Of a stretch of 64,000 nt of DNA, positions 23,590 to 34,365 are shown piece by piece. Numbering within the stretch: position 1 is the first letter of the stretch; every line of letters starts with the position of its first letter. Below the pieces are notes generated by a model. That model was not told the DNA's origin. It saw nothing but the letters and a program-made list of their open reading frames with translations, and searched no databases. Source of the DNA: Taudactylus pleione (lineage: Eukaryota; Chordata; Amphibia; Anura; Myobatrachidae); contig JAUIMM010000113.1 in assembly GCA_031769625.1 (NCBI GenBank), positions 14,542,501-14,606,500 on the forward strand, read 5' to 3'. Position numbers and translations under genes: made by a program.

Positions 23590-25200
23590 TAGAAGTTAGA
23601 AGTTAGTCTGGCTATTACTTTTAGGTTATCAGTTCTTGAGTAATGTCAATATTTTATAGGGTTGTTTAGTTTATTAAACTGCCATCCTGTCTGCCACTGC
23701 TGTGCTACTATGTTTCACAGGTGTGCTATATTCTTTTAAACTCTATTTGTACCATTGCTCTATCGCTTAGTTTAGCTAGCCAGCTCGCTGCAGCCTTTGG
23801 CCAATATTGGTGAAAACAATATTGTGAGGTGGTCAGAATTGTCTGGAAATTAATGTTATCGATGTTAATGATACTGCAGGAACACAACCTGGCCCAAATT
23901 ACATTATTCTACCTGATTTTTATCAATTTTTTAAAGAAAGCCAAAACACTTAAGGGTAACTTTGCTAAAACCAAAACACAACAATTATTTAGAACCAAAA
24001 CTAAAACACGGGGGTCTGAGCACATCTCTAGTTTTTGCAAAGCACAAAGAGCCGCAGTATGGTTTTGTTTCTTGTGCATCATCACATTTGGCTGTGAGAA
24101 TATATATGAGGTCTGCATGGTCTTACTAGGAAAGGGAAGTGGTCGGAGATCATGCAGAGTCTGCTTTGAGTGTATATCAGTTGTACAGAAAGCGCAAACA
24201 ACAAAAATGATCAGACTGGCGCTGGTAAGCTAATTATGATTAACCAAAAAAACAGCTGCACACACCTATGGGTCTGTGTACACCCAATTCAGACCACCAA
24301 GGGGGGTGATCAGACAAAAATGGAACAAGGCGGTGTTGCGTTAATAATCTAAATATTGGAAATGTTAAAGGACTAAATATGGCAGAAAATCAACAAACTA
24401 ATTCAAGACACCAAAAGTAATACAGGTATAAGAATCATCATTCTTTATACAAATTGTACTAGAAAATTGACCTAGTTACAATACAACATATACTAAAAAG
24501 TTACAATTCTTCTGCAGAAGTCTACACAGACTAACCTAATATACATGTATAAAACCTCTTAATAATTATGCATCAAATGATGTGTACACATAAATAGCTG
24601 TAATAAAGACTACATAAAGCTGTCTTGTTGAATGACATAAAGATCTCACCGGATTGTAATTCACAAATATATAAATATAAATGGATACTCTTGTGTGTCC
24701 ACAATTAACACTTGGAAGATTGAAGCCTTGATTAGGTCTCCATATAAAGGTAAGTGCTGCTGTTGTAATGAAATCCAAGTCTTATACAAGCACTTACTTA
24801 GCTCTGTATAGCACGGCTAAAGTCCCCGTCTATCCAGGTAGCCCGCTGCGTTGATGACCTCCAGGTCTTTTAAAACTGCAGCTTCTCCGCTCCGTATTTT
24901 AGATAACAGGTGCCATGGTGAAGTGAACCCCAAAACAGGGCAGGGATGGCTGTGCAGGTGTTCTGTGTAGAAGGAGATATTCTGAGGCTGGTGTTTGAAC
25001 GCCTCTCTCTCTTTACCTTCCTCCGTGGCAGACCAAGTCCTGCAGATGTATGGGTAAATGAAAACCCAATTGCTCCTGATTCCCAGAAGAAAAGTGCCAA
25101 TGTCCGGCAGTATGAAGAACAGGTTTTGGCAATGTGTACTATTCACTAACGTATTTTGCTTCTATTCCATGAAGCTTTCTCAAAGAGTGTAATAAATGAA

Positions 25201-25241
25201 ACTCTTTGAGAAAGCTTCATGGAATAGAAGCGAAACGTGTT
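25201..25241 (+). ncRNA. Hammerhead-like core, right arm (probably inactive)
   Basis: ttgagaa (25206-25212), stem gcttc (25214-25218) pairing gaagc (25227-25231), then gaaa (25232-25235). It fits CUGANGA-stem II-GAAA with the first C changed to T and the G changed to A. The mirror copy lies on the minus strand at about 25148-25188. G at the altered position takes part in catalysis in hammerheads, so cleavage is not expected. Confidence 0.4.
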
Positions 25242-25957
25242 AGTGGAATACTACACATTGCCAAAACCTGTTCTTCATACTGCCGGACATTGGCACTTTT
25301 CTTCTGGGAATCAGGAGCAATTGGGTTTTCATTTACCCATACATCTGCAGGACTTGGTCTGCCACGGAGGAAGGTAAAGAGAGAGAGGCGTTCAAACACC
25401 AGCCTCAGAATATCTCCTTCTACACAGAACACCTGCACAGCCATCCCTGCCCTGTTTTGGGGTTCACTTCACCATGGCACCTGTTATCTAAAATACGGAG
25501 CGGAGAAGCTGCAGTTTTAAAAGACCTGGAGGTCATCAGCGCAGCGGGCTACCTGGATAGACGGGGACTTTAGCCGTGCTATACAGAGCTAAGTAAGTGC
25601 TTGTATAAGACTTGGATTTCATTACAGCAGCAGCACTTACCTTTATATGGAGACCTAATCAAGGCTTCAATCTTCCAAGTGTTAATTGTGGACACACAAG
25701 AGTATCCATTTATATTTATATCTTTGTGAATTACAATCCGGTGAGATCTTTGTCATTCAACAAGACAGCTTTATGTAGTCTTTATTACAGCTATTTATGT
25801 GTACACATCACTTGATGCATATTAAGAGGTTTTATATATGTATATTAGATTAGTCTGTGTAGACTTCTGCAGAAAAAGTGTAACTTTTTAGTATATGTTG
25901 TATTGTAACTAGGTCAATTTTCTAGCACAATTTGTATAAAGAATAATAATTCTTATA

Positions 25958-26381
25958 CAGGTTGAGTCTCCCATATCCAAAATGCTTGGGACCAGGGGTA
26001 TTTTGGATAACGGAATATTCTGTATTTTGGAATAATTGCATATCATAATGAAATATCTTGGGAATGGGACCCTAATATACACACAGAATGCATGTATGTG
26101 TTATATACACCTTATACACACAGCCTGCAGGTCATTTTATACAATATTTTCAATAATTTTGTGGCTCAAGTAAAGTTTGTGTACAGAAATGAAATTCATT
26201 TATGTTTCAAATACACCTTATACACACAGCCTGAAGGTAATTTTATACAATATTTTTAATAATTTGTGCCTTAGACAAAGTTTGTGTATATTGAACTATC
26301 AAAAATCAAAGGTTCCATTATCTTAGTCATGCTAAAAATATTCCGTATTTCGGAATATTTGGATATGGGAGACTCAACCTA
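25958..26381. mobile_element. Tigger/pogo-like MITE
   Basis: Inverted ends caggttgagtctcccatatc and gatatgggagactcaacct, with TA on both sides (25956-25957 and 26382-26383), as for Tc1/mariner-pogo transposons. The interior repeats acaccttatacacacagcct then ggt(c/a)attttatacaata twice. I recognise this sequence type from Tigger-family MITEs of mammals. About 424 bp; no transposase. Confidence 0.75.
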
Positions 26382-26508
26382 TATTACTTTTGGTGTCTTG
26401 AATTTGTTTGTTGATTTTCTGCCATATTTAGTCCTTTAACATTTCCAATATTTAGATTATTAGGGCAACACCGCCTTGTTCCAGTTGTACAGAAAGTCAC
26501 CACACATA

Positions 26509-27056
26509 GGGCCTGATTCAGACCCGGTCGCAAGTGCCGAGCGCTCACAACCGGGTCGATGGTGGCCCAGAGCGCATGCGCACGACGGAGCTGGCTCCGT
26601 CGTGCGCGTGACTCGGATAGCGACGGGCAATCCGTCGCTCCGAGTCTCGCACCAAAGGGGGCGTGCTGTCGATGTTGAGTGACAGCACGCCCCCTTTGGT
26701 GGGCAGGCCGGGGGGGTGGCTGCCGAAACGGAGGCGTTCCCATGAGGACACCTACCATTTGGGGCCGGCCCCACTGACATCACAAGTGATGTCAGTGGAG
26801 AGATTCCGGCTCTGTTAGAGCCGAAATCTCTCTGTGGCTTGCAGCAACGAGACCCTACCACAAGTGTCTCGTCGCAAGCCCGATGGTCGCGATGGTCTTG
26901 ACCATCGCGACCATCGTCATGGCAGCTCGCTATAGCTGTGGGTGGTCACCCACAGCTATGTGAGCGGCCAGGAGGCCGTTCTAAAAAATAAAAAATAAGA
27001 CCGCCACTGATTCGGAGCGAGCGCTCTGTCAGAGCGACCGGCTCAGAATCAGGGCT
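26509..27056. mobile_element. GC-rich MITE, copy 1
   Basis: Ends gggcctgattcagacccg and gctcagaatcagggct are inverted; ata lies on both sides (26506-26508, 27057-27059), a 3-bp TSD. The interior is CpG-rich with many short palindromes (tgacagcacgccccctttgg with its inverse, tggtcgcgatggtc). A 3-bp TSD suggests PIF/Harbinger. Open frames here on both strands are repeat-derived. Confidence 0.75.
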
Positions 27057-27059
27057 ATA

Positions 27060-28544
27060 GTGTACAGTAAACTATTGCTATAAAGTACTGCTAGGAGGGA
27101 CAAGTGAACAAAAATAGCATGAGGATCACAGGGTGGGAAACTTTATATCTCTGTCTTCGAATTTGAGAGACTTTGATTAAGATTACAAAATGTTGTATAT
27201 CCAGTCTAATTTTTTCAGTTATTAGCTATTGGTGCACTTAGTTGCTGAGCCACGCGACCACGACAGCCATCTAGAGCTCCAGTGTTCCGAGGTTGGCAAA
27301 ACAAAGAAGGAGCATTATGATGTTAGTAATTCTGCGGTAAATGTCATGTGCAGCAAATTAAAAAAATCATCGCAGAAGCAATCATGTTAAAGGCATCCAG
27401 TGATGGGGTGAATGTATGAAATGGAGAGGTTTATGCAGAGGAAAATGAATCACACGGGTTGGTTAATGAGGAGGAACGTACCTACAGGACAAGTTATGGG
27501 TGTTTTTAAATTAATTCTAAAGGAAGGGGGTGGAATAAATCATCGGGGAGGCTGAAAAAAGGGGCACATGGATCACAGTGAACGGTGAGGACATGAATTA
27601 CAGTTGAAGAGGGCTCTGGGGGGGGAAAATAACAATTGAGAAGGCTGTGTTGGGGAGATGAATTGAGGTGGATATGGGAGGAATAAATCAACGGAAGAAG
27701 TGAATTTTTGCCAACTGTACAATACAAATGACATCTTGCTCCATGTTATATGCCACTTTTGTAGAGGTGTATTGTGCGTTGTAATCAAGTCCAAGACATA
27801 TATGACATTGCTGGAACTGTAGTGCTGCAAGGTCCTCATAGAAACCATTATCTGTTGCCTACTTACATATACTGCTCTTCTATCAGTCCATTTACTTTTT
27901 TTTTGTTTGAGAGGGGAGCGTGGGCTTGCCTTGAACAGAATTTGAGGCCCATATGAATAATATGTGCACCACCTTGGGGGTGTTGCTCCGATTCCTTAGC
28001 TGGCGGTGGCTCGAACCCCTGAGAAAAGCCTTGGGTCCTTTATATTTTATACTGAAACCACCCTTCCCTCGGAGCCCTATAGAAATGGTGGTCAAGCAGG
28101 AAGACAACATTCCGAGCTGGGGAAAAAACTAACGTTCTGACTGGCTTTCGTAAATCACATGCATTAACTATACCATTTATTACTGGTCTATACCATTCAT
28201 TGCTCGTCATCATTTATACCTCTCATTGAACCCCTTTACTTACAACCAATCACCTGCTAAAACTGGCGCGTGCGGCGTGTATAATTCCCTTTATGTGTAT
28301 AAAATCAGTTTATACATAACAGCTGCCATGTCCTACCAAATACCAGTACTGTTTTGTGTATGTTGCCAGTAATTTTTCCTACTTAGGCACCTATCCTACC
28401 CAAAGAAGGCAGCTGTCAATGTTGAATTCCGAGGAAGGGACTCATGGCTTTGGTGAGTGATAGAAAAAACAAGGACATTTATTTATTAGATGGCACTAAA
28501 CAGCTTCAAGCTTCTAAATGGACTGGGTATTCTGGAAAGTCATG
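27060..28544. other. No recognised feature
   Basis: A purine-rich stretch (27510-27680, many ggag and gaa) gives long pyrimidine-coded frames on the minus strand that look like chance. Otherwise unrecognised. Confidence 0.45.
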
Positions 28545-28770
28545 GAGACGGGACATGCGGAGTAAGCGCCGAGACGGGACATGCGGAGTAAGCGCCGAGA
28601 CGGGACATGCGGAGTAAGCGCCGAGACGGGACATGCGGAGTAAGCGCCGAGACGGGACATGCGGAGTAAGCACCGAGACGGGACATGCGGAGTAAGCGCC
28701 GAGACGGGACATGCGGAGTAAGCGCAGAGACGGGACATGCGGAGTAAGCGCAGAGACGGGACATGCTTAG
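28545..28770. repeat. 26-bp minisatellite, 9 copies
   Basis: Unit gagacgggacatgcggagta then agcgcc, 26 bp, starting every 26 bases from 28547 to 28755. Only single-base variants occur (gcacc, gcaga), so the array is young. Since 26 is not a multiple of three, each frame cycles through all three readings and still stays open on the minus strand; this is not evidence for a protein. Confidence 0.95.
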
Positions 28771-29079
28771 AGAATGAATATGAACAAATGAATAGGGGAG
28801 ACAAAAAAGGAAGAAATAGAACCCTGCAGCACCAGCCATATTAGCTAGCGACTTGGCGAATGATGGGTCTAAAATACTAGTACAGTATATTGATCAGTAA
28901 CTATTTTGTTTGGAAGAAAAAATGTAACTAAGTGTTTATGCAGAACTCCGTCCCCTGTTGGGCAGTGTGTAATGTTGGGCATAAGTGAATACACCTAAAT
29001 GGGATTTTAAAATAAATATTTACTTGGACAGGACGGATTACATTCCTCACATATTTACTCTGCACACAAATTCCAGGAC
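28771..29079. other. No recognised feature
   Basis: Unique-looking AT-rich sequence. Confidence 0.45.
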
Positions 29080-29300
29080 TGTTTATAAAACCTGTTGCAT
29101 TACATAGACTGTAAGGAGAACTGCTTTGCAAGTGGCAGGTGTCAGACAAGTGGCTCTAATTGTATGAATTGTCTGTTACAATTGAGCCTGGACCCTTTAA
29201 TAAGCTTTGAATATGCATTAAGCTGCCCACTGGATTATAGCCTCTTCTGTCCCACTTGGGCATTCAGTAAAACTTCCGTATCGTTGGGAAGAACAAGCAT
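29080..29300. other. Candidate conserved non-coding element
   Basis: No repeat character, balanced composition, and dense homeodomain/POU-like words (gctctaattgtatgaattgt, taataagctttgaatatgca). The look is that of vertebrate developmental enhancers, but I cannot test conservation. Bases 29301-29619 show nothing further. Confidence 0.2.
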
Positions 29301-29619
29301 GTGTTGTAAAAGCATATTCTTGTTGCTGTGACCTAATAGAATACTGATATTCATATAAAACCTCTTAGGAAATGCAGTTAAAAGTCGCTCTGTGCTAATA
29401 ATAACCAATGTTCTGTGTCTCTTCTGTATTTTGTTCTCCTCTGTATTTTTGGCACATTTTGTCCCAGAGCAATTTCCATGTGTAGATCTGGTGCTGTGGC
29501 CTCAGTCCTCCCTTTTATTCACTGTATTTATAAGTAAGATTTCCCTCTGTACTTCCTTTATAAATGACAGTAAAACATCCTGTACATACAGTAACGCTAT
29601 TTTGTACCCACAGAGTTTA

Positions 29620-29900
29620 GGGCTTATCTTTCTCAAGGGTCCAAATCATGAACTCTCCTGGAACCTCCAGGAGGGCCCCGGAAGGGGAAGAGGAGCTCCT
29701 GAATTCTGCCCGCTTCCTGGTACAGAGGGCAGGATGTGGCATACTTGCCTGTTCTCTCTGAACGATCGGGAGGCTCCCAAATATCGGATGGAGCTCCAGG
29801 CCGCCCGGAAGAGTGGGCACATGGCGTCCCCATTCTCAGTTGAAGTGGGTGGCACAGATGGCTGTTGCTGCGTGATGGCAGCTCAAAGATTGGCAAGTAT
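29620..29900 (+). mobile_element. GC-rich interspersed repeat, copy 2
   Basis: Shares gggaggctcccaaatatcgg and ggagctccaggccgcccgg with the inverted copy at 18525-18840. The left text (tctcctggaacctccaggag) is itself a small hairpin. Edges approximate. Confidence 0.5.
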
Positions 29901-29968
29901 ATGATGCAGGGAGTAATACTGGGAATCGTGCATCCTTTGGGAAGGGGTAGGGCCACTATGACGTGATG

Positions 29969-30358
29969 CAGGGGCGTATCTATAATGGGTGCAGAGTGTG
30001 CGGGGAATACGGGCCCCTGGGTCCAGGGGGGCCCCGCACCGCACACCCTGCACCCATAATATTATTTACCTCTCCGGAGTCACACATCGGCGCGGGAGTC
30101 TGGCGCTGTAAAACGACTGGAAAATGGCCGCGGCGGCCATTTTCCCATCATTTGCGCATGCGCAGTACAGGGAAAATGGCTGCCACGACCATTTTCCTGG
30201 TGACCTGTGCAGACACTATAGACTCTGGGCCCACTCTAGTGCCCAGAGTCTATAACTCCGGCACTGGGCGCGCACAGCTCAGTGCGCCGCCGGGCGGAGA
30301 GGAGGGGGCCCGGGTCTGAGACTGCACACGGGCCCCCTCCTTTCTAGAAACGCCCCTG
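29969..30358. mobile_element. hAT MITE with perfect 8-bp TSD
   Basis: Ends caggggcgtatcta and tagaaacgcccctg are inverted, and acgtgatg is repeated exactly at 29961-29968 and 30359-30366. This is textbook hAT. The interior has paired CpG-rich blocks (gcggccattttcccatca; ctgggcccactctagtgccc). Confidence 0.92.
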
Positions 30359-30587
30359 ACGTGATGTTTGTTAATTGTGTCATTTTGTAATGCCCCCTCT
30401 TGAAAACTCGCGATTAACTGCATTTTGCCGCTAGCGGTGGGGCCTAATGACAGGATTAGTCTGACCCTGTATGATCAGCTGTCACCTGCATCTCCTCTCT
30501 GGACTTCTCCCGGAAAGTATATTATTACAGTAGGTAAGTATGGTATGTAAGGGGGCAAGTGCACGGCTTTTTTTCTTCTTTGGCAGC

Positions 30588-30915
30588 ACAGATTGTGTAA
30601 TGGTTAGCATTACTGCCTCACAGCACTCAGGTCATAGTTCAATTCCCACTACGGCCCTAACTGTGTGGAGTTTGTATATTCTCCCCGTGGCTGCTTCGGT
30701 TTCCTCCCAAAGTCCAAAATTATACAGGCAGGTTAATTGGCCCCCAACAAAAAAAAACGTAACCCTAGTGTGTATGTGTGTGAGCATGTGGTAGGGAATA
30801 TAGATTGTAAGCTCCACTGAGGCAGGGACTGATGTGATTGGCCAAATATTCTCTGTAAAGCGCTGCAGAATATGTGTGCGCTATATAAATAACTGGTAAT
30901 AAATAATAATAATAA
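30588..30915 (+). mobile_element. tRNA-derived SINE, near full length
   Basis: The head keeps a Pol III A-box-like tggttagcattactgc and a B-box-like catagttcaattcc. The body has tgtgtggagtttgtatattc then ggtttcctcccaaagtccaa, and the tail reads attgtaagctccactgaggc, ctgtaaagcgctgcagaata, then tatataaataa and an ata-rich end. Tails of the same family occur at 17325 and in decayed form at 40797-41062. Confidence 0.8.
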
Positions 30916-31310
30916 ATAATACAAGGAAAGTACGGTGTGCCTTTGGATGTTACACACAAACACTAGGCAGCTTTATTTTACACTGTGTCTAGAGTTAAGC
31001 AAGTGGTGCAACCCACACCTATATGCTCACATTTTATTTTTAGCACCCTGGGGAATAAACATGGTGTCAGCAAGGTGCAATATAGCATCTTGTAGTTGAT
31101 TTACTCGTAACTCTAAATGAGGCCTCTTCATTTTAGTCGGAGCTGCCCATCCTCATTCCTTCCATGAGGTTTGGAGAAGGGACAAAAGAGTTCTTAGCCT
31201 GCAACTAATTGTTTCCTCAAGCGGAAGCAGACACTAAGGGATAGTAATACACTAACAGACTTGCTTCTGGTGCTTAGGAACTGTGACATTGAAGCTCTAG
31301 GAGACTGGTT
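30916..31310. other. No recognised feature
   Basis: Unique-looking sequence between the SINE tail and the composite element. Confidence 0.45.
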
Positions 31311-31436
31311 CAGTGGCGGGCTGGGCCGGTGGCAGGGTGCCATGTGCCCCCCGAGCCGCAGCGTCATGCGGGCCGCGGGCTGTCTGTGTCACTGTGACAC
31401 AGACTGCACCGCGTGTGTAGCGCTGACCGGACGGAA

Positions 31437-31947
31437 GGGGGTCATTCAGACCCGCTCGCGAGCGCAGGACGCTCGCAAGCGGGTCGATGTTGCCCCACTG
31501 CGCATGCTCACGACGGAGGGAGCTCCGTCGTGCGCATGCGCGAGACCCGGATAGCGACGGGCTCTCCGTCGCTCCGGGTCTCGCACCAAAGGGGGCGTGC
31601 TGTCGATATTGATTGACAGCACGCCCCCTTTGGTGGGCGTGCTGGGGGCGTGGCTGCCAGATGTAGGCGTTCCCATGGGAACGCCTACCGTATGAAGCCG
31701 GCCCCACTGACATCCCACAGACATCACTAGTGATGTCAGTGGGAGTGATTTTGGCTCTGATAGAGCCAAAATCACTCCAGGGCTTGCGGCAGCGAGACTC
31801 TACCGCAGGGTCTCCGTCGCAAGCCCGATGGTCGCGATGGTAACCCACAGCTATGCGAGCGTCCATAAGGCCGCTCCATTTTCAGGGAGGAGGGCCCTGA
31901 TTCAGAGCGAGCGCTCTGGTCAGAGCGTCCGGCTCTGCATCAGGCCC
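31437..31947. mobile_element. GC-rich MITE, copy 2
   Basis: Ends gggggtcattcagacccg and ctgcatcaggccc; interior very close to the copies at 26509, 39125 and 49425, including tgacagcacgccccctttgg and ccactgacatc. Flanking triplets gaa/gga are only two-thirds alike. Confidence 0.75.
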
Positions 31948-32254
31948 GGAGTTCGGTCAGCACTACACAGCACAAACACACAGCCGCCGGAGCCGGCAGC
32001 TGTGTTTGCTTTAGCAGCTGATGAGAGTCAGACAGACTCTCATCGGCTGCTGCTCCCACTGCCAGAGCCGGACATCTTCCGGCTCCCGTAGTGGGTAATG
32101 GGAGTGACACGTCACTCCCATGACGCGTCACTCCCATAATGCAAAGCGGCGGACGGAGGAGCTGATCTCGGCGGCGGGACCAGGAGCGGGTGTCAGGTAA
32201 GCGTTTTTTTTTTAATATATATTATGTGTGTCTACTGCGGGGGGCCTGGCACTA

Positions 32255-32715
32255 TAAGGAGGAGACCACTACTGGGGGCACTACAAAGGGGGGGCGACTA
32301 CTACTACTGGGGGCACTACAAGGGGGGGACTACTACTGGGGGCACTACAAGGGGGGGACTACTACTGGTGGCACTACAAGGGGGGGACTACTACTGGTGG
32401 CACTACAAGGGGGGTACTACTACTGGGGGGGACTACTACTAGGGGCACTACAAGGGGACTACTACTTGGGGCGCTACATAGGGGGGAGGGGACTACAACT
32501 GGGGGCACTGCATCGAGGGACCACTGCTGGTGGCTCTATATAAAGGGCAGTAGTGGGGGTACTGCATAGGGGGAAGACTACAACTGGGGCCACTATTTAA
32601 GGGGCACTGCATAAGGGTTACCACTACTGGGGGCACTATATAAGGGGCTTACTACTGGGGGCACAAGGGGCACTGCATAGGGGGGATCACTACTGGGGGC
32701 ACTACTCGAGGCCTG
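32255..32715. repeat. Minisatellite, ctactactgggggcactaca units
   Basis: Units of about 27-31 bp, ctactactgggggcactaca then aggggggga, in the first half; looser spacing in the second half. The long Gly/Tyr-rich plus-strand open frames come only from this repeat. Confidence 0.85.
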
Positions 32716-33152
32716 CATAAGGGTGTCCTCTCCTGAGGGGGGGGAGGGGCACCGTAGCACGCACATTCTTTCCGGCACCCTGGCTACATGCTACTCCTCT
32801 GCCAGGGCCGCCTGCATGCATTTGCCCCCCAGGCTAAAAGTTGCCAGCCAGTCCCTGCTGGTTTTGGTTTCTTGCTCTCGTTCCAGTCATAGAATCAGTT
32901 AAGCTCCATGAGACAGGCAGCCTGTTGCAAGACTTCACTAGCAGCTTCCAACATATACATACATACAACCATACGTATGTACATACACTAGTGAATGGAC
33001 TCCGTATATGCAGGAGCAATTATTATGCTGTCCCCTCCCACTATTCCTATAACTTGTTGTCAGTGCAGTGGTCCTTCTCTCATGGGGTCTGCTCTGTCAC
33101 TACGGTTGGAGCCATAGGGGGGAATCGTGCACCTGAGGCACGTACCCCAGTT

Positions 33153-33171
33153 TTGTGTGTGTGTGTATGTA

Positions 33172-33230
<59 letters not shown>

Positions 33231-33231
33231 A

Positions 33232-33270
<39 letters not shown>

Positions 33271-33320
33271 ATATATATATATGTGTGTGTGTGTGTATAT
33301 ATATATGTATATGTATGTAT
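33153..33320. repeat. (TA)/(TG) compound microsatellite
   Basis: Long runs of ta and tg dinucleotides. Produces spurious poly-Tyr/Ile/Val frames on both strands. Confidence 0.95.
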
Positions 33321-34285
33321 ATACAATTGTTCACGTTCCAAAATAAGTAAATACCTGTGGTAATTTTACATCATATTTGTTTGTTTGTTGTAAGACCACA
33401 GGTAGGGAGGTTGTACTCCAGGTGGAAGTTTGCCAGATGTATAGAAATCCAATAGTCAAATACATATTGTTTAAGGCAAGGAGTACAATAGTGTAGTATT
33501 GTATAGAGAAAGTAGAAATATTCAAACATAAGTCAGGCTGTGTACCACAAATAAGAAAATATTCTGCTTATCTGTTAGTGTTTATGGTTTTCTTTGAATA
33601 GGGCTAAAGAGTAACGGATAAACAGAATCTTTCCACTTTATACAATACTACATTATTGTGACTCCTTGTCTTTCATAATATATTTTGGATCATCATTGGA
33701 GGTATACATATCTGGCCACCTTCCCTCCTGGAGAACACTCAAGATCTTTGTATGTGTTCATTAGTGTCTTCAAAGTAGCTGGAATGCAAATTCATTATGA
33801 ATTATTTCTAAGTCCAAGCAAAGTAAGCAAACTTGGCAAACTTCATATGAATAAATGGAGTTACAGTAGCTACACCAGGTATGAAAAAAGCCTGTTCCAC
33901 TGGGTGGTATCAATATAATATGAGTATTTTAGCACATTTCTTGCTGGTGTTTTTACTTATTACTGCTTCCACCGCTGGCTGTTTACTGCAATTGTGTGAT
34001 CCTCTCGTTTCCATCCTGACTGTTACATGGGCGCCAAGAGGCTGCTATACCATGGAGTGTAGTAGGCTACTTTAAATGAGCAATACAATGCATCTCTGGT
34101 ATAGTTTAGCCTTATTTTAAACAAAACTTCAAGAAAATATTTTACAGTTTTTTAGCGTAATATCTAAACTGTAAATAAATATGCTGAAGTGTAATGCTAG
34201 TGTATGACAGGACTTCCCTTACTTAGACTGGAGCAGGGGCATATTTGGAAATAACCCTGCTAGCTACGTATTTTAAGTGAATATG
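33321..34285. other. No recognised feature
   Basis: AT-rich unique-looking sequence. Confidence 0.45.
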
Positions 34286-34362
34286 GAGGAGATGTATCAA
34301 ACCTTGAAAAGAGATGAAGTATATGATATTCAGGGAGAAGAAGGTGGAAATCTACACAGACC
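34286..34362 (+). mobile_element. End fragment of a gggagatgtatcaaacc foldback MITE
   Basis: ggaggagatgtatcaaacct matches the inverted end at 36988 and the MITE at 7959. It is cut off by the MITE that starts at 34366; its continuation after 35518 is unclear. Confidence 0.4.
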
Positions 34363-34365
34363 TAT

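Larger units (their letters stand above)
21766..24037 (-). mobile_element. Decayed hAT-like element with BED-type N-terminus (tentative)
   Basis: Three weak signs agree. The right side (about 23935-24037) has the ccaaaacac-rich text ending gggtctgagcacatctctag, a form common at ends of BED-type hAT elements. Around 22400-22440 the minus strand reads ICDGICSMCSAKVS followed by GTSSRLH, like a BED zinc finger (Cys-x2-Cys then His). Around 22100-22340 the minus strand has short coding-like runs broken by stops. The Tc1 transposon at 20222 abuts its left side and may have split it. A full transposase cannot be reconstructed by eye and the left end is not found. Confidence 0.35.
24193..26481. mobile_element. 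Palindromic Penelope-like terminal-repeat insertion
   Basis: A 15-bp direct repeat, cagttgtacagaaag, flanks the block at 24178-24192 and 26482-26496. Inside, 24321-25188 and 25201-26481 are inverted copies of one about 868-bp sequence around a 12-bp spacer (25189-25200), so two terminal repeats face each other. Each arm has the hammerhead-like core described separately. Inverted or partial tandem terminal repeats are typical of Penelope-like insertions. No reverse-transcriptase sequence is present. The left side has 128 extra bp (24193-24320). The right arm is longer by a MITE at 25958-26381. Confidence 0.75.
31311..32860. mobile_element. hAT-like composite element with internal minisatellite
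   Basis: Starts cagtggcgggctgg; its right end ccagccagtccctgctg is an imperfect inverse. The surrounding actggttc/gctggttt could be a worn 8-bp TSD. A GC-rich MITE (31437-31947) interrupts its left part. The interior 31950-32200 is GC-rich with paired blocks (gagagtcagacagactctca). Confidence 0.5.

Noticed and set aside
29392..29904. 170-aa plus-strand open frame
   Set aside because: Its second half is the GC-rich interspersed repeat (29620-29900) and the first half has no recognisable protein features.
30588..30660. tRNA gene
   Set aside because: A- and B-box-like words are present, but they are the head of a SINE and the cloverleaf does not form convincingly.
33060..33363. Tyr/Ile/Val/Cys-rich frames on both strands
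   Set aside because: Translation of TA and TG dinucleotide repeats.
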